From Atrina japonica (Eukaryota; Mollusca; Bivalvia; Pterioida; Pinnidae), in NCBI GenBank assembly GCA_030159075.1, contig BROG01000228.1:604501-668500 (forward strand): a stretch of 64,000 nt of DNA. Reading direction: 5' to 3'. Within the stretch, counting starts at the first letter, position 1. The number at the start of each line of letters is the position of its first letter. Below, one piece after another: positions 24,621 through 36,043 of the stretch. A program made the position numbers and the translations under genes. The notes beneath the pieces were generated by a model. That model was not told the origin of the DNA. It did no database searches and worked only from the letters and a program-made list of their open reading frames with translations.

Positions 24621-24954
24621 AATCTTAATCCAGAGAATCTTACAGGGAACAACCTGAAAACCAAACATTCATGGATGTCTAATGATATTTAAAATGTTAT
24701 GTTATCAAGACATTCCACAACCCGAGACGTATATATACATGTATAGACATCTCTACCACAACATATAATAATATTTACCCAGACACTTATTTCAGTATAT
24801 GTAGGTCTAATATCCTGAGGTCAAACAACGACTACATGTAGTTTGAAAGAATCAGCATCCAAAGAAATTTTTTAAATAATTATTGGCATTTATTCATTCA
24901 TAGTAATCAAATTTCATATTATCTGAATATGTAGTTTATATTTCATAAGTGATC

Positions 24955-25400
24955 CGATATGCCTGGGCGTGTTCAACAAATGAATATTTCAAATACAGGG
25001 ATAAACAACAACAACAACAAATTATTAACACAGGAATATCAAAAACCGCGTTTGATGTCAACGTTCCGCAAATATTACGGTCGGTATAATAGTCTTGTTT
25101 GCGATTACTCTATCTCACTAAGTGAAATACTGAGTTGCCTGTTCGATAGCTGTTGTTGAGACGTCTGTACCAATTGTGGCGAGGATTCGTTCCTCACGTA
25201 TTTCATTTGGACTTGACTGTGGACTCACGGCGGGTGTGACCGGTCAACAGGGGATGCCTACTCCTCCATGGCACCTGATCCCACCTCTTGATTTCCAGAG
25301 GCCTGTGTTTGTCCAATTTTTTCGAGATTTGTATCTATATCATGGATATCCTAGAGATTTATACTTTGGTATCATATTTTTTAATACTTTTAAAACAACA
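24955..25400 (+). pseudogene. Penelope-like element, 5'-truncated 3' end
   Basis: An open segment at 24959-25159 encodes KLLTQEYQKPRLMSTFRKYYG and SISLSEILSCLFDSCC, the C-terminus of a Penelope-like protein. It is followed by the family 3' tail 'ACGGCGGGTGTGACCGGTCAACAGGGGATGCCTACTCCTCC...ATTTATACTTTGGTATC'. Confidence 0.75.
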
Positions 25401-25881
25401 AATACTACGTCTTAATAATGGAATGCAAAAATGAACAAAGTATATAAAGAACCATGAGGCACGAAGACAAGTAAACAGTACATATAAAATCCGGAACTAT
25501 ATATTATTGACGGAATTATTGACTTACGGATCAACTTCCAAAAACAGAACCCTCGAAAACCCTACAAATTTAACGGCCCGAACGAGGATCGGTTTTCGGA
25601 AATTGCAGTGTACTTATTTAAGTACATGTAGGTCGAATACCCTCAGGTCAAACAGGGACTACATGTACATGTATTTTGAAAGAACCTACACCTAGAGAAA
25701 TCAGTGTTTCCCGGAAGAATTATTCCATAACATCGGAATGTAATGTTATAAATACATTTACCAATGCATTATGGTAAATTGTATGTAGATATGTAGATTT
25801 CATATTTGTAAAATTAATATGAAATGTTACATTAGTATAATCAGAATTCAGAAATCAGAAATTTAAATGATAATATACATA

Positions 25882-26070
25882 AACCTAGAACCTGGTATTT
25901 CGGTACCGACTGATAATCTTATACTAAAGTAATATTTGGCACTGCATGATAACACTATTTAAATTCTAAATTCTCCAAAAGCTAATATAGTCATCTTTTT
26001 ACAGTGGTTACTCTTAGACGGATTCGGCTATGCATTTAAATTTGTTATTTGGCCTTCGTACTATATGTAT
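25882..26070 (+). repeat. ~359-bp repeat, B-half
   Basis: It contains 'ATAAACCTAGAACCTGGTATTTCGGTACC', 'ATACTAAAGTAATATTTGGCACTG' and 'TTTACAGTGGTTACTCTTAGACGGATTCGGCTATGCATTTAAA'. Confidence 0.6.
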
Positions 26071-26369
26071 GTATATCAGTTCTGAAAAAAAAATCGTGAT
26101 GGATTATAAATCAAATTGGCGGATCCTTAAATATAAATTCATGATCACAATTCCTGACAGACGGCTTAACAAATCTGCAAAGAAATGCATCATACCGCAA
26201 TTACATGATGGTTCCAATATAATTGTTACCGCATTAAATATTAAAGTAAAGCGATTTGCCATTGGTTTTATTTTACATATTCGGGTTACATTGTTTCATC
26301 TTTCAACGTAATGACGAGTATTTTGCAGAAAAAAAAACATTGGAAAGCGTATATAATATATGTAGAAGC

Positions 26370-26375
26370 TTTATT
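26370..26375 (-). terminator. AATAAA polyadenylation signal after the insulin-like exon
   Basis: The minus strand reads AATAATAAAGCTTC about 60 bp past the TAA stop, a normal spacing for a short 3' UTR. AATAAA is common in AT-rich DNA, so its weight comes from position. Confidence 0.45.
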
Positions 26376-26436
26376 ATTTTGAACATCAGCTTATAGCTTA
26401 CATGATAATCCTCTTTTTTCTATATCCAAAGTCAAA

Positions 26437-26636
26437 TTACTTGCAATCATTCACAGCTGCTGCCGGAAATCTTCCATATAGAGGACATGTTTCGGCATAC
26501 TCTTCCCAAGAACACGCTTTAGAATAACAACACTCCTCCATAATACCTCTCTTAACTCGTCGATGTTTTCCCGTTTTTAAGAAGGAAAAAGTTGTTGTCT
26601 TGGCAATAGAATATGGAGGTATTTTACCGGATGATG
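26437..26636 (-). CDS. Insulin A-chain-like exon of a prohormone
   Basis: A pyrimidine-bearing acceptor, TTTCAATTTGTTACAG, opens the exon with two bases of a split codon. Sixty-five residues follow: a connecting segment, the multibasic KHRRVKR, then GIMEECC, YSKAC, SWEEYAETC and a 15-residue tail with one more Cys. G-I-x-E-x-C-C after KR is the hallmark of insulin A chains, and the final Cys spacing (x8) is canonical. The extra residue between the CC pair and the third Cys, and the additional C-terminal Cys, are unusual. Confidence 0.65.
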
Positions 26637-29600
26637 CTGTAACAAATTGAAATATGTAACATGTCAGTAATGATTTTACGTACACGTACAGAGATGTGCA
26701 GAAATTATTCAGACACTATTGTTTTTTACTACTATACATTTAATATAAAACCACATATTTAAAAAAAATGTGAAGCCATTCCTATCGCATTTTCGTTGAA
26801 TTTTTACCGTTTTAACGAGTTAAATAAAGTTTTATTACTTAGTTTTATTTAAAATTTTCTGGATCAGAAATAAAAAGATTCATTTTTTTAAACAGAATGT
26901 TTAATTTTTTGTGATGAAAACATGGGTAAGTAAAAGTGACGTCTTTTTTTTTTTTGTCTTTTTCCTTTTATTTTTTGGCGTATTCCTATTCTCAAAATTG
27001 TTATGCTTTATAAAATATTTTAGTTCCATTTAGATACTGCAACGCATTGACAGACTATACGGACCGAGGAGCCTGAATTACTCATGTGGATTTTAACTCC
27101 GTTTTGAATGGTTTAGTAAACTTTAGTCATAACTGAAAATTTTGTCAAAATTCCACAAAACAGGGTTCAATAAATGCTAATTGGATAAGTGGGTTTTGGT
27201 GGATTATTTTTAATATCCAATTAAAATGAGAAGTTAAGCCCATAACAGTCATCCGGTAATTGTATCGAGTTGACTTTTAGATATTATGCATTGTTCTCAC
27301 TATCTTTGAAAGTTTACAGATGGTCAAAATTGTGCTGAACAATTTTGCTACTTACAACTTTCCTCTGTTGCAGTTTCCTAGGCCTAAACAGATGAAAGAT
27401 ACATGGACCACTTAAAATTCCCATAACGGCCATGCTGACATTTTGCTTTTTACAATATTTTAAGCTACTAAAATGTATATTAAAAGACGATAACCAATAT
27501 CATCGCTTCTGATATTTTCTCTCTAACAGCCAAAACATGAATAAATCACTTAAAATTCCCATTATGGAGAAACTGAAATTTTTGCCGATGATAGCCCAAA
27601 TTGTAAAAAGAAAAACAAATCAGCAACTTCAAGTGAGAAACTCTTAAGAATGTATTTTAACAAATCGGATGAAAAATTGAAATTATCTGTGTTTCTGTGC
27701 TGATAATTTTGAAGCTATGTTTCTTTAGCTTGACCAACATAATCGACATAATCGACACAGTTTATTTTAAAGAAGACACTCTAAATTTATTGTATCGAAG
27801 CTTGGTTCTAGTTGTCTAATGACTAAGTATTTTCATAAGGTTTTATGAAAGGATGGACGACATACGACGAGGTGCACGAACTGATGGCCATTGCTCTAAA
27901 CAGATACTTACTTATCATTTATATAAAATAACAATATAACTAACTGTTATGATGAGTATTAAGGATAAACTCATTGTCATTAATAATAGAACATAAACAT
28001 CTAACCAGACTGGCAAATACATATAAACTTTCAGGTTCAGACAGCATTATAGGCATGTTTTATACAAATGACGTATTCTTACAAATCCCCGGTTGCAAAA
28101 AATAAAATAATGTAATATGTGAAAAGAAATCGAATATGAACCATGGCCGAGTTAATATGGATTATTCTTTTATGGATGCAAGGAATGTCAATCGTCGGCG
28201 TATTTCATTAATTCTGGACAATAAACGCATGATATGTTAAACATTTCCATGGCAATATATTATTTACGTGTTTTAATCATAGGTTAGCTCTAATCACGGG
28301 ATATTTTTTCTTCAAAAGGACAGCCTGTATAACCCTTAAATATAAATGATATATAGCTCACTGCCATTAGTATTGATGACGATAAGTAAATGTTTAATAG
28401 AATCTATCGCTAGTTATAGTGTGGAATGTAGAAAAATCACAAACACGAAGGTTGAGACAGGGAAATTTCAAACCAGTAAAAATATGGTAAAGACGATAAA
28501 AAATGTGAAGATTTGTTCTGTTCTTATCAGACATGTATCGAGTTTTGATCAATATAAGGATAGAATTTACTTCCACGATCGTTGCACAACGTCACGATTA
28601 ATTTATTCATTAATCTTATCATTATAAATATGATCAGAGATGTGAGTCACTGGCAATATTACTGCCCGCGCGTGGCTCACCTCAGAAATGAGACAATGAC
28701 AGCTTTCTAGGACCTACGTTTCACTCCCTCGCAATAATTTCAAGAAAATTGATTAATAACTAAACAAAGCACTTGATCTTATTTATAAAACAAATCCTCC
28801 GGTATCCCTGGAAATAACCTTGTTAGGCAGTTTCCTGTGTTAAAGCAACAACACATTATTTTAGAACAGTGTATTTCATATGGAGGAGAATGTGTGACAA
28901 TTACTTAATTCAATTTTATCTCTCACACTACGTATTGAAAACAAGCCGCCAGTCTTTTGGAAAAATTGAAAACATTCACATCTGACGTCATTGAGTACAC
29001 GCCGAATTCCCTTCACAGCGGAAGGAATAATCTAAACAATGCTAACAACTATTTCTACTGATTTGAATCAGTTTTATAATTAATTATGAGAGGTCACATT
29101 TTAATTTCTAAATAGCTTATTTCATCCATTAGAGCCTTTACCATACGATATAGATTCATTGATTTTTTTTCTCATTTCTGACGTGAGCCACAAAGACAGT
29201 GTTTCTAAGATACGTGTTCTGACAAACGCTGTTATGCACCGTTATGATACCGTCAATTGGGATATTTTGGCCATTGTTTAATTTTGCCCAATTTGGCTAC
29301 ATTATTAAAATAGCCAAAATTAAACCCTCCAAAATATTGTATACAATGTTTCTACCGGCACTTTTTAAAATACATTAGTATTTTATATATTAATTAACAA
29401 AGAGTTTTTAAAATAACTTACTTGATTAAGAATCATGTGTGACGCATCAATTCTAATTATTCTACCGACCCTTTTTAATATTTTGATATTTCAAACACCT
29501 TAAGAAATCAGAAGTCTGATTGTAGGCCATATTTCAATACGATATAAACATACATGGCTAAAATTTAATTGACCAAAAATTACCACCCTTCATTTTATGA

Positions 29601-30773
29601 CCAAAGCGACGTCAAAATATCCCAATTTACGGTAGGCCTATGTTATTATTGTTTGAACGCTGTGATACACCTGAAGGTTTCGTGTAAACACTGAAACACA
29701 CCATTTCAAAAGTGTACACGCGATAATTTAACATGATTAACTTTGCACATCGTTCTGGTGCTCATATACAAATGCGGATGTTAACAATTATTGTCAACAT
29801 TTACGTTGCATGCTTGGATTAATATGAACAAATACGCATCTGACTGACAATCAATAGTAAAAAATGTCTAGATTGGTATAGGGCTACCAAGGTAAAGTGC
29901 CACATCCAGATTCTGTCAAAAATTAAACGGTCTATTTCCAAAAAAGGAATGCACATGTAAAACGACTCCATGAAAATATTGTAGCTCTAACATATTTTTT
30001 GCCGAAAACAAGTCTGTCTGTCACCCTATTATGATTAAGTTTAGACTTGTTGTGTTTGTAAATATGTCACTTTACCTTGGTGGATCTAAATGTTTTAAAT
30101 GTTTATTTTCTTCTAAATTGTTTATTTGTCCGTATTACATTTTCGATACATACCATTACGTCCCTCTCTTGTACGTCCATGAAAAGTTTTATTCAGCATA
30201 TCCGGTTCAATTGAACGTTTTTGTATTTTGTAAATATCAACCGAACATGCCAGTTCAATGTGAAATATAAGCTCACTTCGACAACGACGATGACAGTCCG
30301 TGTGCCATAGATTGTTCCAGTCTGCCCATGTTCTGAAATGATCAAGTTATCTTTGTTATACCTCAATGTGTATTTTCTTAATCAAATAATGGGTAAATAA
30401 ATTTACCATTTTTAAGAAATTGTCTGAAAATAGTTTCAAGAACTGTTAACTGGACGTGAACATTTTCCATATACTTTAATAAAGATTGCGTTCTCATTGG
30501 GGGATTTCCGGTAAATAATTTTTCGGAATTCTGTTAAATTTGCTACTTGAACTCACTCATCACGATGACTTCCGAATGAATTTTTCCAGCCGAGAAATGA
30601 CCACTGCTACAGTAAACAAACTTGCATCCTTCTCCGGGCTCGAAATATAAATAGAATAATGGACGACCGAGACCATTGTCACAGTTATGATTCTGTACAA
30701 TACAATAAAACACTGATGTACTGGCTATGAGGGAAATAGCAAGTATATTGTTCCCCAACCATTTCCCCTGCAT
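26437..30773 (-). CDS. Candidate insulin-like peptide precursor, two exons
   Basis: Exon 1 (30773-30557, ATG, donor ATGA|GTGAGT) and exon 2 (26636-26437, acceptor CAATTTGTTACAG, stop TAA) join with matching phase 1 into 138 residues. Residues 1-26 look like a signal peptide (hydrophobic run ILAISLIASTSVFY). Cys31, Cys50 and Cys55 follow. Residues 97-102 are HRRVKR, a furin/prohormone-convertase site. Then comes GIMEECCYSKACSWEEYAETC, an insulin A-chain-like segment, and a tail ending NDCK. A phase-1 intron before the A chain is also the vertebrate insulin arrangement. Two oddities stand out. The A-loop is CC-x4-C-x8-C where insulins have CC-x3-C-x8-C, and the N-terminal segment lacks the B-chain pattern CG-x(10-11)-C, showing C-x18-C-x4-C instead. 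A B-chain exon may have been missed, or exon 1 may belong to another gene. An AATAAA follows the stop. Confidence 0.5.
28110..28335 (+). repeat. Dispersed repeat, copy 1
   Basis: It shares 'AAAGAAATCGAAT', 'ATGCAAGGAATGTCAATCGTC..CGTATTTCATTAATTCT' and 'TCTAATCACGGGATATTTTTTCT...GCCTGT' with 42810-43025. It is probably another retroelement tail; the family is not identified. Confidence 0.55.
29248..29634. mobile_element. 387-bp MITE with ~22-bp inverted ends
   Basis: TACCGTCAATTGGGATATTTTG (left) and CAAAATATCCCAATTTACGGTA (right) are inverted with one mismatch. The interior is AT-rich and non-coding. It lies inside the proposed intron of the insulin-like candidate. Confidence 0.7.
29881..30090. 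mobile_element. MITE-2, second copy
   Basis: The left end GGGCTACCAAGGTAAAGTG and right end CACTTTACCTTGGTGGATC are inverted and match the termini of the copy at 6334. The interior has diverged. Confidence 0.6.
30557..30773 (-). CDS. Exon 1 of candidate insulin-like precursor: signal peptide and Cys-containing segment
   Basis: The ATG opens MQGKWLGNNILAISLIAS, a good signal-peptide n- and h-region. The frame continues with NHNCDNGLGRP, EPGEGCKFVYCSSGH and KIHSEVIVM, then a consensus GTGAGT donor that leaves one base. Unspliced, the frame would stop four codons later. The segment is not a recognised domain. HNC-x6-RP and CSSG vaguely recall the N-terminal part of molluscan insulin B chains (remembered, not aligned), while the GCKFVYC spacing recalls a von Willebrand C-type knot. 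Its link to the exon at 26437 rests on strand, distance (3.9 kb intron) and phase only. Confidence 0.5.
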
Positions 30774-30841
30774 CGAGTCAGAAAAAATGTCTCGGGAGAC
30801 AACACCCTTTCTATTGTACTCATAGCCAGTAAGGCCAAAAA

Positions 30842-30853
30842 AATATATATATA
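30842..30853 (-). promoter_or_regulatory. TATA-like run upstream of the insulin-like start codon
   Basis: TATATATATATTT on the minus strand lies ~70-80 bp upstream of the ATG at 30773, between the gene and the inverted-repeat element at 30854. It could act as a TATA box, but short TA runs are everywhere here. Confidence 0.2.
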
Positions 30854-31308
30854 CTAGGTTCTCAGGCCCCGCCGCATCCCTAAAAACACTCCCGCGTCGA
30901 CGATTTTTATTTTCGTCAAAATCCGGAATTTTTTCATATCCGGTCCGATATTGATTTTGTGTTTAGGAATAACTTAACGGAGTCGTCTGTGCGCTTGACG
31001 AACATAAAAAAGTTACGTTTCTATTGAGGCTGTTACTTAACATTGACTAGACATCGAGCGAGATGTCTTTAATTTCTTGCCAAATCTCACATACGAGCAA
31101 AGTTTTCTTCATCTTGATAATACACATTTGTGCCCTGGAAGGGTAAGCAGATCATGATTGATAAGATATATCTAGACAGCTGAAGCAGTGGATTTGATGA
31201 AATTTCTCGAAAAAAAAGAAAGACAACTTTCTTCTTCTGAAAAAAAAAAAAAAAAAAAAAAGCCTCCCTCCCTCATCCATATTTTTAAAAAGTGGCCTGA
31301 GAACCTAG
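30854..31308. mobile_element. 455-bp non-autonomous DNA element with perfect 15-bp inverted ends
   Basis: CTAGGTTCTCAGGCC at 30854-30868 and GGCCTGAGAACCTAG at 31294-31308 are exact reverse complements. The interior is non-coding, with an A23 tract at 31240. It lies 80 bp upstream of the insulin-like candidate's ATG. Confidence 0.8.
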
Positions 31309-31645
31309 GCATTTTTTTTGTATGGCCTAAATATGAGTAGAATATTTTATTGCTGGAAACAATACAAAATAATGATCCCGAGGTCCGTTGATAAATAATT
31401 AAGGATTGTTTTTCATTTTTTGAAGATCATTGGGGTATAAAAGCAATTGCTCATGGAAAAAATTCTGTGCAGCACGAAGTGCGGGGGGTTTTCATATGAT
31501 GTAATGGCTCAACAGCTGTTTTGATACGAGAAGTAGTTCTCTTTTCTGATCGCCAATACTAATGAAATTAAGGTTTAATTTCTTTTTTTATATCATTTTG
31601 AAAGAAACTAGTGATATGGACAATTTTGAATACTTATTCTCAGAT

Positions 31646-31888
31646 TTAGTTCGCGATTTGTAATTTTCGACGATTTAGTAGTGGCGGGTTAAATGTATCA
31701 GGAGAGAATTCCCGAATGGGCCGTGTGCAAATGGCTGATAGGCCTACCATGTGCGATTTGGATAGCAACAGATGATCGTTGTTTACACCAAATTTTCGTT
31801 TGAATTCTGATATTTTATCAGTGGAATATACCACAAAAAGTTTGAGTGTGACTGTTAATGTTCGTTCATGACAACTGGAAGTAGCCAT
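31646..31888 (-). CDS. Unrecognised 80-residue open frame
   Basis: The frame MATSSCHERTLTVTLKLFVV... ends IAN and a stop. It has mixed composition, no low-complexity bias, no signal peptide and no motif I recognise. No splice partners were identified. It lies about 0.9 kb upstream of the insulin-like candidate on the same strand and may be chance or repeat-derived. Confidence 0.12.
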   Translation of the reverse strand: MATSSCHERTLTVTLKLFVVYSTDKISEFKRKFGVNNDHLLLSKSHMVGLSAICTRPIREFSPDTFNPPLLNRRKLQIAN

Positions 31889-32928
31889 TCTATTTGATAT
31901 TTTACCAATCGCTGACTCAGCTGGGAAATACCGTAAACTGTGAAGGGGTGACGATTTCGTAAGTAGACCTATTTCAGTATATAGGCTAGCCCACTAGCAA
32001 ATCCTTCAAATCAATTGAAACAAGACAAATGCAGATTATGTTGTGAAATAACAAACTGTAATTGTTTTTTTTTTTAAATTATCGACACGTTCGTTATGGA
32101 AAATCCGTGTAGGCCTATAAACTATAATAGATCCATGTCAATTCAGACTTCAGTTTTTACCAGCTCATCATATAAAGTATCCCGTCAATTTACTGAGAAA
32201 CCTATGAATACTACTTAATAACTTATGCTCGGCATTAACATTACACTTTACAGATTGTGAAAAACAAGGTGGGCCTGGTAATTAGCCTAGCAATTAATAG
32301 GATTTGAGGTGAACTCAGAGTCGATTTCACACGATGCGAGTGACGAATTGTTTCTGACAGGAGTAGCCTATATGGTGACGGAAAAGAAAGCTGTTTATCA
32401 GAGATACATGCCAAAATTGCACTAGACCTGACTCCCTTTTCAACTTACTTACAAGCAATGTAACTACGAACCAAATTTTCATTTCAGTGGCCTTTGTTTC
32501 TTTTCATAACAATAGGCCTATGATATGGGCATATAGATCTACACGATTACAGTGTGCTACAGATGCAGGCCTAGTCTTGTGTTTTCTATTTCTTTCAATG
32601 ATTTTTGTTGGTTTTGTGGTAATTAATGGCTTTACATAAAAATATGGAATGAATGTGTGTTATTTTATTCTTTATTGATTCATTCATATTTTCAGAGAAT
32701 ACTTGTCCGACAAATCGCTGCCGTAACATGGTCATGGAAAGGGTTTCTTAGATATTCAGGTATTCCTACTCCATCTAGCGATTAACACTTAGATCACTGA
32801 TTTTTTTTATGTAATAATACAGACATTCTGTATAACTGTAATGAAGGAAATTACAGCCGGTATGTAAATATTACTCTATGCTTTTTGAATAATTACACCA
32901 TTGTAATTATGATAATTTTCATTATCGA

Positions 32929-32957
32929 TGATGATGATGATGATGATGCTGATGATC
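32929..32957. repeat. (GAT)n microsatellite
   Basis: A GATGATGAT run with one GCT interruption, just before the 27-bp minisatellite. Confidence 0.9.
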
Positions 32958-32997
32958 TATCATTAGAATATTATTAATTTGTCTTTTGTTTGTTTGT

Positions 32998-33490
32998 TTG
33001 TATGGAGAACCTTTCTTAAATAGTCCTAATGATGAAACTTTCTTAAATAATCATAATGGTGAACCTTTCTTAAATAATCATGATCGTGAACCTTTCTTAA
33101 ATAGTCATGATCGTGAACCTTTCTTAAATAGTCATAATGATGGACCTTTCTTAAATAGTCCTAATGATGAAACTTTCTTAAATAATCATAATGGTGAACC
33201 TTTCTTAAAAAATCATGATCGTCAACCTTTCTTAAATAATCATGATCGTGAACCTTTCTTAAATAGTCATGATCGTGAACCTTTCTTAAATAGTCATAAT
33301 GATGGACCTTTCTTAAATAGTCATAATGGTGAACCTTTTTTAAACAGTCATAATTGTGAACCTTTCTTAAATAGTCATAATGGTGATTTTCTTTTAATTG
33401 GTCATAATGGTGAACCTTTTTATATATCTATAATGGTGTAAAGTTTTTAAATAATCATAACTGGTCATAATGGTGAACCTATTCTAAATA
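32998..33490 (+). repeat. 27-bp minisatellite, ~17 units, open in one frame
   Basis: The unit GAACCTTTCTTAAATAGTCATAATGGT translates as EPFLNSHNG. The frame stays open over 32986-33441 (151 residues), with variants SPNDET, NHNGEP, NHDREP, SHDREP and SHNDGP. Five units form a 135-bp higher-order block present twice (about 33014 and 33149). No signal peptide, splice sites or flanking coding sequence support a gene. Confidence 0.85.
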
Positions 33491-33539
33491 GTCATAATCG
33501 CTGTTTTTGTCCCTTGATTCATTGACACGGAATATCCAG

Positions 33540-33720
33540 TTTTGTGGTCTCAATATTATAGTCATAATACCAATGTTATAATTTGTAAAACAGTATAAAC
33601 AAAAGCCCAAGGCGATCCCTTTTTCTTCATCAGTTGAGCTTGAATCTAAATTCGATGTAGAGTTCCGAAACAGAAAGCGGCATCATGCAAGTCGAAAAAA
33701 TATCTTTTCCTTCGAAGATA
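33540..33720 (-). repeat. Diverged copy of the ~359-bp repeat
   Basis: It shares 'CATAATACCAATGTTATA', 'TTCATCAGTTGAGCT' and the following block with other reverse-orientation copies (for example 34905 and 41195). Confidence 0.45.
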
Positions 33721-34269
33721 AAGGAGGGTTATTTATTCAGAAAGATGGAAATGTACATACAAAGTATGTGCAGTAAATATAATTCAATTCTACTTAATAA
33801 ATTTTTGTAACATTTGAATTTTTGCGTATTCTTTGATTTATAAAATAACAAATTTTCACAGTAAATTGCAACCGAAATAGATCAAAATTTAGAATTTGTC
33901 TGTTGCCATGTTTCAAACTGAACATCACTTTCACATTTTAACATGTAATAGTTAAATAGGGTCCAGGCCCGAAGTCACAAAATTTACTCAGTAATCAAGC
34001 TCAACTAATTTTAAAGGATTTCAGGATTTTACGATGAAGACACATAATTTATTTTGTCACTGGACATTTTTGTATATTTATGGCATAGAATTGTAAATAA
34101 TGATAAAAGCATTCGGAAAAAACAACATTCTGAACATGAAAAAGATAAAAAGATGTTTTTTCTATCAATCGCATGTAGAAGTTTCACACATAACCGTATA
34201 ATCAAAATAATTTGAGTTTGAGTTTTGAGTAAGTCTGTTGATTTTGATCAAGTGGCATGGAGGAATAAT

Positions 34270-34360
34270 CTTGATGATGATGACGACAACAACAACGATG
34301 ATGATGATGACGACGATTATTATTACTATTATTATTATTACTATTATTATTATTATTTTC
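34270..34360. repeat. Imperfect trinucleotide tract (GAT/GAC/AAC/TTA)n
   Basis: Mixed GAT, GAC, AAC and then TTA/CTA repeats. Confidence 0.9.
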
Positions 34361-34584
34361 AACTATTTAATTTTATCATATGATTTTCCTATTTTGCTTA
34401 GTGGATATATGCTTGATCCTTACAACATCACAAATTATAATATACTCTTATTCTAAATCAATATAAAACACTTTAATAGTTAGTCAAAACTAAATCCATT
34501 ATTTGGAATAAGAAAACTTTATTTCACAATTTTTTGATTTTGATTATTTTTTCAAGAATTTATCAGACATATGGTAAATTACTT

Positions 34585-34905
34585 AACGTGGAGAATCATC
34601 ATGACAATAACAAAAAAGAGTTATACAAAGGCATAACAATTGTGAAATCCCTATATTATTTGTGAAAATTGTCTGAGAAACACAGGTTTGGCACTTTTTC
34701 AATTGCAAGTTATAAACTCAACCTTACTATTTGTATATGAATAGTAATGTGTGTACACACAGGACCTGACTTTATTTTCACAAGATATATAGGAATGTAT
34801 GATCTTTATGATAGTATATAGCTCTTATTTGGTGTTGTACATCAGGTACAAGTAGTAAAAAATAGAAAAAATTGAAATGATTTCTTTTGCTAAACACAGC
34901 TAATA
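34585..34905. mobile_element. MITE-1 copy
   Basis: The interior matches ('CCTATATTATTTGTGAAAATTGTCTGAGAAACACAGGTTTGG', 'GGACCTGACTTTATTTTCACAAGATATATAGGAATG') and the 3' terminus is ACACAGCTAATACCCTTTTA. Confidence 0.7.
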
Positions 34906-34907
34906 CC

Positions 34908-35110
34908 CTTTTATACAAACAATACCAAAATTATAGTTTTGCAAAAAATTGTCACCCAAATGCTCAAGACGATCGTTTCTGGCAATAAGACTTCATCAGT
35001 TGAGGTAGAATTTAAAACAGATGTAGAGTTCTGAAACAGGAAGTGGTACCATACAAGACCAAAAAATAACCTAAGTGTATCCCCCAATCCGTCCAAGTGT
35101 AATAAGAATA
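34908..35110 (-). repeat. ~359-bp repeat, partial copy next to MITE-1
   Basis: 'TGCTCAAGACGATCGTTTCTGGCAATAAGACTTCATCAGTTGAG' and 'AAGTGGTACCATACAAGACCAAAAAATA' match the family in reverse orientation. Confidence 0.55.
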
Positions 35111-35966
35111 TACAACCTTCCAGTACAAAACATCAAGACAAATATTTTTTAACTACCTTTCTAGAAATTGTCGATCAGATGCTGATATTCCTCCAACGTC
35201 GTAATTTAGGGAAAATAAAATCAGCAGTTGTACTGATATTGAAATAAAAGATCCCATGAAATATCTGAAAAGCAAACAAAAAATAAACAAGGTTGGACAC
35301 AAAGGGAATTAAACACTATCCATTTTGAAAAAAAGATGTTATTTACACGAACATATATAAAGGTATATTTCCTAACATTTATATATCAATTTTAATAGAT
35401 AAACCAGCACAAATAAATCAAATAATGATTCCAGTATTTAAGACCTTAAGGTTAACATTGTAATGAAAAGAAAAGAAAAAAGAAAAACATACTATGCATA
35501 CTTACATTATTTTGTACCTGAATACACGGGTACGGTCTTGCCAAAGGTGTTATACCCTGTCAGTCAGTTTCCGTCTGAAAGAAACATCTTCTGTACTACA
35601 ATCAGCTGGTAGAAATAGAAATGTAAGCTCTGAGATTAAAGTACACGTGAATATGTTTATTTTATATCTACAGATGATATGTTGTAATAATCATAAAACA
35701 CATAATGTAAGACCACAGTTATCTCATATCATATTTCTGTTTAATTCCATGGAACCTAGGATTTCTTCTACCATATATATAACAGTTGAGTTGGTACAAT
35801 TATCAATTCAAATACAGTTAATATTGATAATAACAAACATCAATGGGCAAATGATGTATCATTTTAAATAAATTAACTCGAAAGCGTCATACAAATAAAA
35901 ACCTGATTTGAAATTCTGTAACGCAAATTATTGGCATTATCTATGCTTTAATAGACAAAGGAACAC

Positions 35967-35980
35967 ACACACACACACAC

Positions 35981-36039
<59 letters not shown>
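35967..36039. repeat. (AC)n-(TA)n microsatellite
   Basis: A short AC run followed by about 60 bp of TA, adjoining a SINE-A tail. Confidence 0.95.

Positions 36040-36043
<4 letters not shown>

Noticed and set aside
26437..26685. Single-exon 82-residue protein starting at Met in the intron-side sequence
   Set aside because: The first 16 codons lie upstream of a good splice acceptor and have no signal peptide or start context; the exon model with acceptor at 26637 fits better.
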